Program-made: the position numbers and the translations under genes
Assembly: GCF_004118675.1 (NCBI RefSeq)
Contig: NZ_SDHZ01000001.1
Location: forward strand, 806,001-870,000
Source: Filimonas effusa
GTDB taxonomy: Bacteria > Bacteroidota > Bacteroidia > Chitinophagales > Chitinophagaceae
DNA: 64,000 bases
Reading direction: 5' to 3'
Notes under the pieces: generated by a model
What the model saw: the letters and a program-made list of their open reading frames with translations, nothing else
Databases searched by the model: none
What the model was told of the DNA's origin: nothing
In this document: piece by piece, positions 51,401 through 60,010 of the stretch
Numbering within the stretch: the first letter of the stretch is position 1
Layout of the letters: each line of letters opens with the position of its first letter

Positions 51401-53155
51401 GTAAACGGCTGCTTACCTTCCAACGGCGAAGTTACTTTTGATAATACTTCAACTATCAGTCCAGCGGAAACATTAACCTGGTCGTGGAATTTTGGGGACG
51501 CCAATGCTACTGCCGGCAATGAAAATACGTCTTCCTTGTTTGAGCCTTCACATAAGTACAAGGACGGAACTTATACGATTAGCCTTACGGCAACTTCTGC
51601 TTCCGGCTGTGCGAAAGAAACAAGCGTAACTGCTCAGCTTAACGTAACGCCAATAGTTGACTATCCTGCTCTTACTGCAGTTTGTGAAAGTGCGGTTCCT
51701 TATTCCATAGCCATTGCAACTGTTAACGGTGCTGTTGTATCGGGAGGGTCTTACAGTGGTAAGGGATTAAGTGTGAATGGCATGTTTGATCCTGCAGCTG
51801 CCGGTGCCGGCATACATGAAGTGACTTATTCCTATACAACTGCCGGCGGGTGTAAAGAGGATGCCTCAAGTAGTATAGAAGTATATGCGCGTCCTACTGC
51901 TGTCTTTACGATAGATAAGGATCCCTGCAGCGGAGAAGCAATACATGTAGTGCCTGGAGCGCAAACCGGTACTCAAACCTGGAGCTGGAAGATTGGTGGC
52001 AATGCTGTTGGTACTTACGCCAATAACAATGCATTTGACATACCTGCGCTTTCGGCGGCGGGAACTTATAAGGTGGAGGTTGCTACAACTAACCCGCTTG
52101 GCTGTACTAATGAGGCGAGTGAAAATATTATTGTTCACCCGCTGCCGACAGCAGATTTTAATGTGCCGGTGAAAATATGCGTTCCCGGTTCTGCTACATT
52201 TACCAATACGAGCTCAGTAGGGGATAATGCTGCACTGAGTTATGAATGGACTTTCAGTGATGCTCCTTCGACTATTATAAGAGACAAAGATCCTGTTCGC
52301 AGCTATACGAGTACCACGAGCCATAGCGCAATACTTAAAGTAACTTCTGCCTATGGATGTCAGGCGAGCAGTTCCGCTAAAACAGTCAGCGACTTTTACC
52401 CGGCTCCTACAGCTGATTTCATGATTAATCCTTCCGAAATCTGCCAGGGTGCAGATATCGCTTTTGCCGATGCCAGCACACCCAGTGGTTCAGTGACTGC
52501 CTGGAACTGGCAATTCAGCGATGGCGTCACCAGCAATAGCCAATCGCCGGTAAGGAAATTTGACAACGCAGGTACATACAGTGTAAGTCTTACTACCGGG
52601 AATGCAGCGGGTTGTTATTCTGTGCCCGTGTCAAAATCTGTTACTGTTCATTTGCAGCCTCAGATAGATGCAGGCAGGTCATTTGTTGCCCTGTTGGGAA
52701 CCAGTGTGCAGTTTGAGGCTACAGCCAATTCCTCTTTGCTTTCGTTCTCCTGGTCGCCGGCAGTTGGTCTTTCCAATCCTAATACGTTAAGGCCTTCCCT
52801 TATTGTAAACACTGATGCTACTTATGTGCTAACTGCGGTGGGTGAATATAATTGTGCGGCCAAAGATTCGCTAACCGTAAAGGTGCTTAGAACTGTTGTC
52901 GTTCCCAATGCGTTTTCTCCCAACAACGATCGTGTGAACGACCGGTGGGAGATACCCAACCTGTCTGACTATCCCAATAGCGTGGTTAGCGTTTTCAATC
53001 GTTACGGGCAAAAGGTATTTGAATCAAGAGGCTATGCCACTTCGTGGGATGGGCGGAGTAGCGGGAAGGAATTGCCAATGGGAACGTATTACTATATAAT
53101 AAACCTGGGTGACGGCTCTAAAGCAATGACGGGAGCGGTGACCATAATACGATAA
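48491..53155 (+). CDS. Large T9SS type B surface protein with IgGFc-like and PKD/Ig domains
   Basis: About 1554 residues from the ATG at 48491; a TTG at 48464 and ATGs at 48497 or 48506 are alternatives. The signal peptide ends near MESSAQ. An IgGFc-binding-like N-terminal domain spans about 36-505 (GKDFWVSYPFNW, GNGDPEMIYLSP, YGLGNVESYGYNAGT). It shares these lines with the domain at 2640-3080 of the previous protein. The middle (about 560-1440) is a string of PKD and Ig-like domains (HQWNFGDGNATAANP, WSWNFGDANATAGNE, AWNWQFSDGVTSN). The end is a type B C-terminal domain (VVVPNAFSPNNDRVNDRW, FNRYGQKVFES). It probably acts at the cell surface beside the giant protein and uses the same secretion partners. 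Confidence 0.9.
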   Translation: MLMKVMTRWKMMVAVLLIGACSTMESSAQSISNRGKDFWVSYPFNWFFENSNSQEMVLYFSAEEDAVVTLTSHLESGATWERIYNVAAGTVVSSDEIPKGGLNDSRLYDYAYPAGNGGQGLIKKAIHVHSTTPIVAYAHYMGNATSGAAMLLPVESWGQSYVTLNNKNYFGTQPSNTYFYISAAHDNTVVEITPKTSSRNERDFNGGASRAAGVPFTITLNKGQSYQFIGRNMADDLTGSRVKSIANSSGVCYPVAVYAGTSRTTLGCTGNGGSGDFIMQQCFPTQAWGSTFLTVPASNDAGANVLMTNIYRVLVKDPATVVKRNGVTLSSSTLVNGDYYQFNSGTPDFIEADKPIMVAQYFPSTGACPNSSGNGDPEMIYLSPREQAINRTGFYRNRLEAITTNYLTLVIPNKGTGLSSLKIDGVNVSSLALPATNLYIAPHPQNNDYSIVVRRWVSARAQCIVESDSSFTAITYGLGNVESYGYNAGTYINNLSAISAIHNTLDPANAMHEFTCINSPVKISALLRYQPTRLEWRLSPLASIMNPAADIVNNTPVADGTVVVKGEVRYKYTLSGDYLFNTPGVHEFSIFATHSSVETCDNTEEVKLSIEVKAKPEVDFIVNHPTGCSLDTVYLTGPDNSTENYRIRDWSWTFPAGASATGKDTLHVFGAGADQPIKLSVVTTDGCTSDTTKPITIYAPPVVSVSMSPADVCGGADVSFTPAVTYQGTSAVTGSYWDFGNGTILTPSNSDAQTVKYETGGSYTIRYAAKISETCVSDTLDKPVSIYNKPEVDITYPAGCLPADGVVDFVNNTSVSDAQTITSHQWNFGDGNATAANPNTSTQASPSHTYTAYGNYYVTYSAQTDKGCRVDTIIKAVFNLTPVLSYGSFSAVCADVAPFSVATASVTNGVPGSFEYSGAGTSSDGTFNPATAGPGTHTITATFTSDAKCVVIITSSVTVNAVPVTSFTIPVNGCLPSNGEVTFDNTSTISPAETLTWSWNFGDANATAGNENTSSLFEPSHKYKDGTYTISLTATSASGCAKETSVTAQLNVTPIVDYPALTAVCESAVPYSIAIATVNGAVVSGGSYSGKGLSVNGMFDPAAAGAGIHEVTYSYTTAGGCKEDASSSIEVYARPTAVFTIDKDPCSGEAIHVVPGAQTGTQTWSWKIGGNAVGTYANNNAFDIPALSAAGTYKVEVATTNPLGCTNEASENIIVHPLPTADFNVPVKICVPGSATFTNTSSVGDNAALSYEWTFSDAPSTIIRDKDPVRSYTSTTSHSAILKVTSAYGCQASSSAKTVSDFYPAPTADFMINPSEICQGADIAFADASTPSGSVTAWNWQFSDGVTSNSQSPVRKFDNAGTYSVSLTTGNAAGCYSVPVSKSVTVHLQPQIDAGRSFVALLGTSVQFEATANSSLLSFSWSPAVGLSNPNTLRPSLIVNTDATYVLTAVGEYNCAAKDSLTVKVLRTVVVPNAFSPNNDRVNDRWEIPNLSDYPNSVVSVFNRYGQKVFESRGYATSWDGRSSGKELPMGTYYYIINLGDGSKAMTGAVTIIR

Positions 53156-53160
53156 TATTT

Positions 53161-54183
53161 ATGATGTATAAAACTTCTGCAATGAGAAATAAATACAAAC
53201 TGATGCTGTTGGTGCTGGTATTATGTGCTGCCAGGTTGAATGCCCAGGTAGATCCGCATTTTTCCGGTTATTACATTTACCCTTCGTGGTTAAACCCGGC
53301 GCTTACGGGTACTTTTGATGGCAGTTACCGGGTGGCTGCTATTTACCGGAATCAGTGGGCCAGTATTAGCGCTCCATTTGAGACGATAGGCGTAAACGGA
53401 GAGTTTACGACCGAAAAGAATCTCAATGTCGGCGTTAGCTTGCTGCGCCAGACTGCCGGTGATGGCGGTTATTCGTATACTACAGGTTATGGTTCTGTTT
53501 CGTATACCGGGTTAAAGTTTGGTAAGGAAGGCATGCACCGTGTTCATTTTGGTTTGCAGGCTGGGTTTATACAACGGCGTTTTGACCGGAGTAAACTTTC
53601 GTTTGGCAGCCAGTGGAATGCGGTAACCGGCTACAATCCTAATCTTACGCCTAATGAAGAGTTAAGCAGAACTTCTGCTGCAGCATTTGATGCCGGAGCC
53701 GGCGTTATGTATTTTGATGCTACTCCCGGCAAAAAGCTGAACCTGTTTGGTGGCTTTGCTGCATCACATCTCTCACAGCCTGATGATAAGTTCAGTGCTA
53801 CCGGTACAGAAAAGGTTCCTGTTCGTTATACTATTCATGCGGGAGCCCGTATTGCAGTTTCAAACGAGTTCAGCATAACGCCTAATGTGCTATACCTGCG
53901 GCAGCGCAGTGCCGAAGAAAAAATGATAGGAGCTTATGGTCAATATATCATCAGTGATGAAACTAACCTGATGGGCGGTATCAACTACAGGTTTAAAGAC
54001 GCGTTCTCTCCTTTCGTAGGGTTTACCTATAAGAATATTATGTTCGGCGCTGCTTATGATGTAAACAATTCTGATCTTGGTAAAATCGTAAATGGCGCTA
54101 ACAGCTTTGAGTTCTCTATCACCATTATAGGCCTGAAGAAAACTAAGACTCCGGAAGTAGAGTTTGTATGTCCCAGATTGTAA
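53161..54183 (+). CDS. PorP/SprF-family T9SS outer-membrane protein, copy 1
   Basis: A 340-residue outer-membrane protein with a signal peptide (ending RLNAQ) and the family opening DPHFSGYYIYPSWLNPALTG, then YRVAAIYRNQWASI. The rest is beta-strand-rich with aromatic-ended strands, as in the PorP/SprF barrel. In Flavobacterium SprF is needed to secrete the type B adhesin SprB encoded beside it, so this protein is likely a secretion or anchoring partner of the upstream giant proteins. It starts 5 bases after the previous stop. Three nearby ATGs (53161, 53164, 53182) make the exact start uncertain. Confidence 0.92.
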   Translation: MMYKTSAMRNKYKLMLLVLVLCAARLNAQVDPHFSGYYIYPSWLNPALTGTFDGSYRVAAIYRNQWASISAPFETIGVNGEFTTEKNLNVGVSLLRQTAGDGGYSYTTGYGSVSYTGLKFGKEGMHRVHFGLQAGFIQRRFDRSKLSFGSQWNAVTGYNPNLTPNEELSRTSAAAFDAGAGVMYFDATPGKKLNLFGGFAASHLSQPDDKFSATGTEKVPVRYTIHAGARIAVSNEFSITPNVLYLRQRSAEEKMIGAYGQYIISDETNLMGGINYRFKDAFSPFVGFTYKNIMFGAAYDVNNSDLGKIVNGANSFEFSITIIGLKKTKTPEVEFVCPRL

Positions 54184-54217
54184 ACATTGATCTTTTTCTA
54201 CGGTAAATAAAATTGTA

Positions 54218-56227
54218 ATGCAATTGATACATCATCCTAAATCAGTTATACTAAGCGTTGCGGTTGCTGCCTGCATCCTGTCAGGAACAATGGCATCTGC
54301 ACAGCTGGCTGCCGATTACCGGAAAGCAGCCGATAATTATTTCAAACGTGGAGATTATTCTTCTGCCATATCGTACTATGAAAAGTACCTTAACGGCGGA
54401 AAGGCGAAGCAGGCGGAGTTTGATCCTTACACATCAAAGATGGCGGGTAAGCAGGTGCCGCCTTCGGATAAACTCCAGGCAGTATACCAGCTGGCGGAAA
54501 GCTGGCGTTTGCTGAAAAATTATACCAATGCTGCTCCTTTATATGCCCAGATAGCAGATGATTATAACACCTACCCATTGGGCAGGTATCATTATGCCAC
54601 TTCGTTACGTGCATTGGGAAAATATTCCGAGGCTGAAAAAGCGCTGAAGGATTTCCTGGCAACTTACACAACAGAAGACCAGTATAAGAAGGCAGCACAG
54701 CGGGAAATCCTTAACCTGCAGTTTATACAGGAACAGTTAGGGAGAGGCGCTGCTGCTTATGTAGTGCAACCTGTCAGCGGGGGAAGAACCGGCGCCAGTT
54801 ATGCGCCGGTTCAGCTGACTCCGGATACTTTGTTGTTTACTGCCACCTGGCCGGATAGCAGCGCTCCTGCAAATAAAGTGCATGTAAACCGGTTGTATAA
54901 AGCTGTATTTTCCGAAGGGGCTATTGCTGGTGTGACCAGGGCTAATGAAATTCCTTCAGGCCAGATGCATGAAGGTGTAGCTTCGGTCAGTGCCGATGGT
55001 AATACGTTGTATCTTACCCGCTGGTCCGTTAATAAGGATAAAAAGTCGGCTTCTATTTATATCAGTAAAAAGAGTACTGATGGGGTGAAGTGGAGTAATC
55101 CTTCGTTGCTGGATACCATTGTAAATACTCCTGGATCCAATACCCAGCAGCCATTCCTGACGCCTGACGGCAAACACCTGCTTTATGCAAGTGACAGACC
55201 TGGTGGGCTGGGTGGTTACGATCTGTGGATGGCTGAACTGGATGTGCAGGGGAAACCTGTAAGTACAGTGAACCTGGGAAATGTTATCAATACCAGCTTT
55301 AATGAACAGGCTCCCTACTATCATGCGGCTTCTTCAACCCTTGTGTTTGCAACTGACGGCAGAACAGGTATGGGCGGATACGATCTGTTTTATTCCAAAG
55401 GAGCTATTGGTTACTGGGGACAGCCTGAGAATTTTGGCTACCCGGTTAACTCAGTTAAAGACGATATGTATTTCGTAAGTTATGGCAAGGGTAAGAAGAT
55501 ACTCGAAAGTGTACTATTGAGTTCTGACCGGGCCGATGTTTGCTGCCTGGAACTATTTCACCTGGCTAAAAAGGATCCGCTGAAACAAGTAATAGGACAG
55601 GTTGTAGCCTGTGATACTAAAACTCCGCTTCCGGGAGTGGCGATTACAGTGGTTGATATTGCCAGCGGTAAGCAAGTTTACAGCGGTGCAACGGATGCGG
55701 ACGGCATTTATTCTTTTACGATAGAATCTGCTACGCCACTTAGCAGTGTGGCAACGCTTAAGGGATATTATACCACTTCCCAATCCATGCAACTTCCTGA
55801 CGCGGCAGATGAACTGGATAGCCTTGTAAGCACTCCTGTTTGTATGCAGAAAGAAGTGGTTGTAACAGAGAATATCACAGTGCTAAGGAATGTATACTAT
55901 GAATTTGCCAAAGCTGATATAAGGCCGGAGTCGTTTGCATCGCTTGATGATGTTGTTGATTTCCTGAAAAAGAATACTGACGTAAAAGCGGAGATAGGCG
56001 GCCATACGGATAATAAAGGCTCTGATGAACTGAATCTCAGGCTTTCAGAGGCGCGTGCGGTTAATGTGGTGAATTACCTGGTAAGTAAGGGGATTGAAAA
56101 GAACCGTTTAATAGCCAAAGGTTATGGAGCTACTCAACCTATAGCGCCTAATGTTAATGAAGATGGTTCTGATAATCCTGAAGGACGCGAAAAGAACAGA
56201 CGTACTGAAATGAAAATACTGAAGTAG
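54218..56227 (+). CDS. PorE-like OmpA-family protein (TPR, WD40-like propeller, regulatory domain, OmpA)
   Basis: A 669-residue protein with a signal peptide ending ASAQ (about 29), TPR-like repeats (about 30-165; YFKRGDYSSAISYYEKYL) and PD40/WD40-like blades (about 200-430; LLYASDRPGGLGGYDLWMAE and LVFATDGRTGMGGYDLFYSK). A carboxypeptidase-regulatory-like domain follows (about 456-530; TKTPLPGVAITVVD), then an OmpA peptidoglycan-binding domain (about 549-669; IGGHTDNKGSDELNLRLSEA). This is the domain order of PorE, a T9SS component that anchors the machine to peptidoglycan. Orthology to PorE itself is not shown: Bacteroidota often encode several such proteins beside PorP genes. It lies between two PorP/SprF genes. 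Confidence 0.9.
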   Translation: MQLIHHPKSVILSVAVAACILSGTMASAQLAADYRKAADNYFKRGDYSSAISYYEKYLNGGKAKQAEFDPYTSKMAGKQVPPSDKLQAVYQLAESWRLLKNYTNAAPLYAQIADDYNTYPLGRYHYATSLRALGKYSEAEKALKDFLATYTTEDQYKKAAQREILNLQFIQEQLGRGAAAYVVQPVSGGRTGASYAPVQLTPDTLLFTATWPDSSAPANKVHVNRLYKAVFSEGAIAGVTRANEIPSGQMHEGVASVSADGNTLYLTRWSVNKDKKSASIYISKKSTDGVKWSNPSLLDTIVNTPGSNTQQPFLTPDGKHLLYASDRPGGLGGYDLWMAELDVQGKPVSTVNLGNVINTSFNEQAPYYHAASSTLVFATDGRTGMGGYDLFYSKGAIGYWGQPENFGYPVNSVKDDMYFVSYGKGKKILESVLLSSDRADVCCLELFHLAKKDPLKQVIGQVVACDTKTPLPGVAITVVDIASGKQVYSGATDADGIYSFTIESATPLSSVATLKGYYTTSQSMQLPDAADELDSLVSTPVCMQKEVVVTENITVLRNVYYEFAKADIRPESFASLDDVVDFLKKNTDVKAEIGGHTDNKGSDELNLRLSEARAVNVVNYLVSKGIEKNRLIAKGYGATQPIAPNVNEDGSDNPEGREKNRRTEMKILK

Positions 56228-56264
56228 CCTGTTGTTTAATAATTGATCTTAAAATACAACGTGT

Positions 56265-57284
56265 ATGATCCGCAGGTTAATAGCAGGGGTGGTTATAGTG
56301 TGTACAGGGCTTACGGGTTATGCTCAGCAAAAGCCGCATTATACACAGTATATATTGAACCAGTATGTGCTGAATCCTGCCCTTACGGGTATTGAAAACT
56401 ATACTGATGTGAAGTTAAGTCACCGGCAGCAATGGGCTGGTTTGAATGATGCGCCCGTTACGAGTTATTTTACGATCCATGGCGCTTTGAATAAAAAGGA
56501 TTACCGTACCACTGCCACCTCATTCCAGGTGGATGGTACCAATCCCCGGGGTAATGATTACTGGGCCGATTATACGGCAGCGGCGCCCCATCATGGCATC
56601 GGCTTACAGGTGATCAATGATAAGACAGGGCCACTGCGTTATTTCTCGGCTTATGCTACTTATGCTTATCATCTTGGAATAGGACCGCGCACCAGCCTGT
56701 CGGCGGGTTTCGGTGCTGGTATTTTTAATGCCAGCCTTGACGCCAATAAGCTGAATTTCGGCAATACGCAGGTGGATCCTGCTGTTTACAATAATGGCGT
56801 TGTTAACTCCATCAAGCCCGATCTCATGGCTGGCTTGTATCTCTACGGTGCAGATTATTTCCTCGGCGTATCGGTGCAGCAGCTGATGGGGCAATCCGTT
56901 TATTTCTCTTCTAACAAAGTAGGAGGTGGTAATAAAATGACGCCGCATATTTTTGTTACAGCCGGTTACCGTTTTTTGTTGGATGAAGACTGGAATCTGA
57001 TACCTTCTGTCATGTTGAAATCCGTAAGTCCGTTACCGTTACAGCCTGAGGGAAATGTAAAGTTGCAGTATCGCGACTTTCTCTGGGCAGGTGGCGGCTA
57101 TCGAAAGGATGATGGCTGGAATATAATGGCCGGCGTGAACATCAGTGGCGCTTTTAATATCGGTTATTCCTATGACCGTACCACTTCTGCATTGAATACT
57201 GTTAGCAACGGCAGTCATGAAGTGGTGCTGGGAATATTACTGGGAAACAAATACGGCGACTGGTGCCCCAGAAATGTCTGGTGA
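56265..57284 (+). CDS. PorP/SprF-family T9SS outer-membrane protein, copy 2
   Basis: A 339-residue protein with a signal peptide ending GYAQ and the family opening PHYTQYILNQYVLNPALTGI, then YTDVKLSHRQQWAGL. The C-terminal strands include FLWAGGGYRKDDGWNIMAGV and FNIGYSYD. It differs clearly from the copy at 53161, so the operon encodes two distinct partners, perhaps one for each type B protein. It is the last gene of the run, followed by a strong bidirectional terminator. Confidence 0.93.
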   Translation: MIRRLIAGVVIVCTGLTGYAQQKPHYTQYILNQYVLNPALTGIENYTDVKLSHRQQWAGLNDAPVTSYFTIHGALNKKDYRTTATSFQVDGTNPRGNDYWADYTAAAPHHGIGLQVINDKTGPLRYFSAYATYAYHLGIGPRTSLSAGFGAGIFNASLDANKLNFGNTQVDPAVYNNGVVNSIKPDLMAGLYLYGADYFLGVSVQQLMGQSVYFSSNKVGGGNKMTPHIFVTAGYRFLLDEDWNLIPSVMLKSVSPLPLQPEGNVKLQYRDFLWAGGGYRKDDGWNIMAGVNISGAFNIGYSYDRTTSALNTVSNGSHEVVLGILLGNKYGDWCPRNVW

Positions 57285-57305
57285 TCGGAAATACAGATAT
57301 TTAGA

Positions 57306-57360
57306 CAAACAGGTTTACCCGTCAGGCAGTTTGTATTTGCCTGGCGGGTAAACCTGTTTG
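57306..57360. terminator. Bidirectional terminator between the operon and kinase 2
   Basis: A 23-bp stem (57306-57328 with 57338-57360) with one G-T wobble and a 9-base loop. It lies between the convergent PorP gene and the second kinase, and is among the longest hairpins in the window. Confidence 0.8.
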
Positions 57361-57375
57361 CATAGTGATGGGGAT

Positions 57376-59421
57376 TCAGATGTCTGCCAGGTGAAGTTCT
57401 ATGTTGATACTTGTGCCGTGCTCCATTGCACTGGAGATGTCGAATTTTCCACCCATTCTTCTGATCCGTTCCTGTATTGTTTTAATGCCCATTCCACTTT
57501 GCGTAGTGTTGGTATGTGCGGCTGGCATGCCAATGCCATTATCTTCAACTGTAATGCTCAGGCAATCTCCTATAAAGGCTAACTGAACCAGTGCTTCACT
57601 GGCGCGTGCATGTTTGATGATATTATGAAGCAGTTCCTGTATAATCCTGTATAACGTTAATTCCAGGTTAGGCCTGAAACGAGGTATTAGTCCCACCGTA
57701 TCATAATGTACATCTAGCGTATCTGTTTTCCGGATGCTATCGCAAAACGAGCTTGTGGCTATATCGAGTCCTTCCTGTTGCAATACCTCCGGCATCAGGT
57801 TGTGAGCTGTTTTGCGTAGCTCGTCATAGGCGTTTTCGAGCAGCAGCAAAATATGTTTGAATTCTCCGGATTGTGTATTTACCTGGTGCGTTTTAAGCGC
57901 TGCGCCCAGTTGCATCCGAATAGCTCCGAGTAAGCCGCCTATGCCATCATGAAGTTCGTTAGCCAGCCTGTTCCTCTCTTTTTCTTCTCCGTCTATCATT
58001 GCCTGAAGTAAGGCTATGTCTTTCTCCTGTTGCATTTGCAACGCATCCAGCTTTTGTTTATGGATGGCTTGCCTGCGTAATAAAACACCGGTTAGTATTA
58101 TCAGCAGCGTTGTGGCCAGGGTTCCCCCGATCCATAACTTTTGCGATTTAATCTTATTGTCTTTACTTGTGAGCGCCAGTTCTTTTTCGGTCAGTATTTT
58201 GTTGCGTTCCGCCATCTGGTATTTCATTTCCATCTGGCTGATGGTTTGTATACTTTTATGAACGGAAATGCTATCACGTATATCAGAGTTGGCTTTCTGG
58301 TGTTCCCAGGCAAGTTTGTAATTTCCTATGCCGCTATATGCTTCGGACAGAATTTCATGCCCGGCGCTTTGTGTTGAAGGGCCTTGTGTTTCCGCCGCCA
58401 GGAGGGCCGGTAATGCAGCATCTATGGCAGCCTGGTATTTGTGTTGCATATTATAGGCTTCACCAAGGTTGTAACGGGAGCTTATGTAAAGGTTTGAATC
58501 TAGGCCTCCGTCTTCTTTAAACTTTTGCAGTGCTTTATGAGAGTATAAAATAGCGCTGTCCGGCATTTTCTGTATCAGAAACATACGGGCTATGTTGGTG
58601 TAAGTGGCTGTTACAGATGAAGAAAGAACTGCCATGTCGGGATGTTTAGCCAATGCTATAAACCGGTGATAGTGGAAACGTGCAGAATCGAACCGGTGCA
58701 TCAGGTAGTGAATGTGTCCTTTACTTAGTATTATTTTACCTAGGGTAATATTATTTTTCACCTCCAGTTGTTCCGCTTTATTTAAATAGGCGTTGGCAGT
58801 AGCCACATACTTGTCATCCGGCCGTTGTTCTTCAGGATCTTCATTTAAATTCAACCAGAACAAGATCAGCTGGGAGTAAACATTTACCAGTATATCCGGG
58901 TCTTTGATATGAGATGCGTCTATTTCATCCAATGCCCTGTAGTAGTACCAGGCGGCAGAATCATTGCGTTCAAGAAAGAGGTAGCGGTAAGCGATAGCGC
59001 TATATATATTAACAGCTGTGTTTCTGCCACTTATTGTATTGTCGCAGTAGTAGAGTGCAGCCTGTAAGGCTGCAATGGCTTTTGCGTTTTGATTGTGGAT
59101 ATGGTAAAACACACCCAGGTCGGTAAGACTTTTTAAGATACCCCTGTTATAGTTTAAAGAAAGGCTGCTTTTGAGAGAGAGGTAGAGTTTCCGGATAGCG
59201 CTGTCGGGCGCGCTTTCGAGCAGTGATCTGGCAGATTTCAGCTCCTTCTGAATAGCGTTTGAATCGCGTAATAGCTGGTGTTCCGGAAAAATAGGGCCGT
59301 TCTCTAAAGTGGCTGTTTGTGCAAAAGTTCGGGTGCTGCAATAAATTACAAGAAAAAACAGCGTTGCGAACCTGGCAAATCCGGAGCAGGCTATACAGCG
59401 GTATTTCATAGTTACTCTCAT
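57376..59421 (-). CDS. TPR-containing sensor histidine kinase (HisKA_3 type), copy 2, no adjacent regulator
   Basis: A 681-residue paralogue of the kinase at 35107-37158, with the same plan: signal peptide (to about FAQ), TPR-like periplasmic repeats, one membrane helix (LWIGGTLATTLLIILTGVLL), H491 in ANELHDGIGG and an ATPase domain with DNGIGM. Long stretches are identical to copy 1, especially around the phospho-accepting histidine. Unlike copy 1, no response regulator is encoded next to it; downstream lies only the convergent operon end. It may signal to the regulator at 34469 or to one outside the window. It is divergent from the giant gene at 60011. Starts at 59421 or 59409. Confidence 0.93.
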   Translation of the reverse strand: MRVTMKYRCIACSGFARFATLFFLVIYCSTRTFAQTATLENGPIFPEHQLLRDSNAIQKELKSARSLLESAPDSAIRKLYLSLKSSLSLNYNRGILKSLTDLGVFYHIHNQNAKAIAALQAALYYCDNTISGRNTAVNIYSAIAYRYLFLERNDSAAWYYYRALDEIDASHIKDPDILVNVYSQLILFWLNLNEDPEEQRPDDKYVATANAYLNKAEQLEVKNNITLGKIILSKGHIHYLMHRFDSARFHYHRFIALAKHPDMAVLSSSVTATYTNIARMFLIQKMPDSAILYSHKALQKFKEDGGLDSNLYISSRYNLGEAYNMQHKYQAAIDAALPALLAAETQGPSTQSAGHEILSEAYSGIGNYKLAWEHQKANSDIRDSISVHKSIQTISQMEMKYQMAERNKILTEKELALTSKDNKIKSQKLWIGGTLATTLLIILTGVLLRRQAIHKQKLDALQMQQEKDIALLQAMIDGEEKERNRLANELHDGIGGLLGAIRMQLGAALKTHQVNTQSGEFKHILLLLENAYDELRKTAHNLMPEVLQQEGLDIATSSFCDSIRKTDTLDVHYDTVGLIPRFRPNLELTLYRIIQELLHNIIKHARASEALVQLAFIGDCLSITVEDNGIGMPAAHTNTTQSGMGIKTIQERIRRMGGKFDISSAMEHGTSINIELHLADI

Positions 59422-60010
59422 GCGTTAGTTTATTCGTTAGTTTCCTCTAAGTTAAAAAAACTAGTACTTACCCTAGTATTTTTAATTCATTCCAATGTTA
59501 ATTTTGGAAACAGAGAGATGAAAATAAATCTCATTAGCCTGATCGTTCCTTACAATCAGGTGAGACCAGAACTGCAATTTTAAAAATATTTGTGAGAAGT
59601 GTTGTTGACCATGATTTATTTTTTTTAATCTTATTGTTACGCTGCGTGCCCGAAACTGGCAAGACTAACCGATTATGAACTGAAAAGAACCTGGCATCCG
59701 TAACGTTTTAATTTGTACCCCGCTACTTCAAAAAAATGAATTGTTAATTACTTCGTTTTATTAGCTAACAATATTCTGTGAAACCGAACAGCCGTTAAGA
59801 AGATAAAATATTGTAAATCATTGATGTGGATGAATGCCTTCTGCAAAGAAAGGTGTTTGTTGTTTGCTGTGATGTTGAGCTGCTGAGCTTGGCAAAAGGC
59901 GTTTTGCGCCAATTGCTGTGGCCGCTTATGTTTTTGTGTTTAGTGTTTTATAATTCTTTTTTGTTTTTTATAATTATAAAGTGTTGGAATTCACCAAAAC
60001 TTAGCTTTTC
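59422..60010. other. Intergenic region between kinase 2 and the second giant surface-protein gene
   Basis: 589 AT-rich bases. The left part holds promoter block B (59461-59506). The implied leader of the giant gene is about 500 nt. It begins with a 21-codon frame (59518-59583) that is not conserved in length with the one in block A. A 62-codon GTG frame (59826-60014) overlapping the giant gene start is judged not to be a gene. Confidence 0.5.
59461..59506 (+). promoter_or_regulatory. Conserved promoter block B of the second giant gene
   Basis: CTAGTACTTACCCTAGT (59461-59477) begins 38 bases before TAATTTTG (59499-59506). It aligns with block A at 37279-37324, and similarity continues through TTTGGAA to an ATGAAAA. 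Confidence 0.6.
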
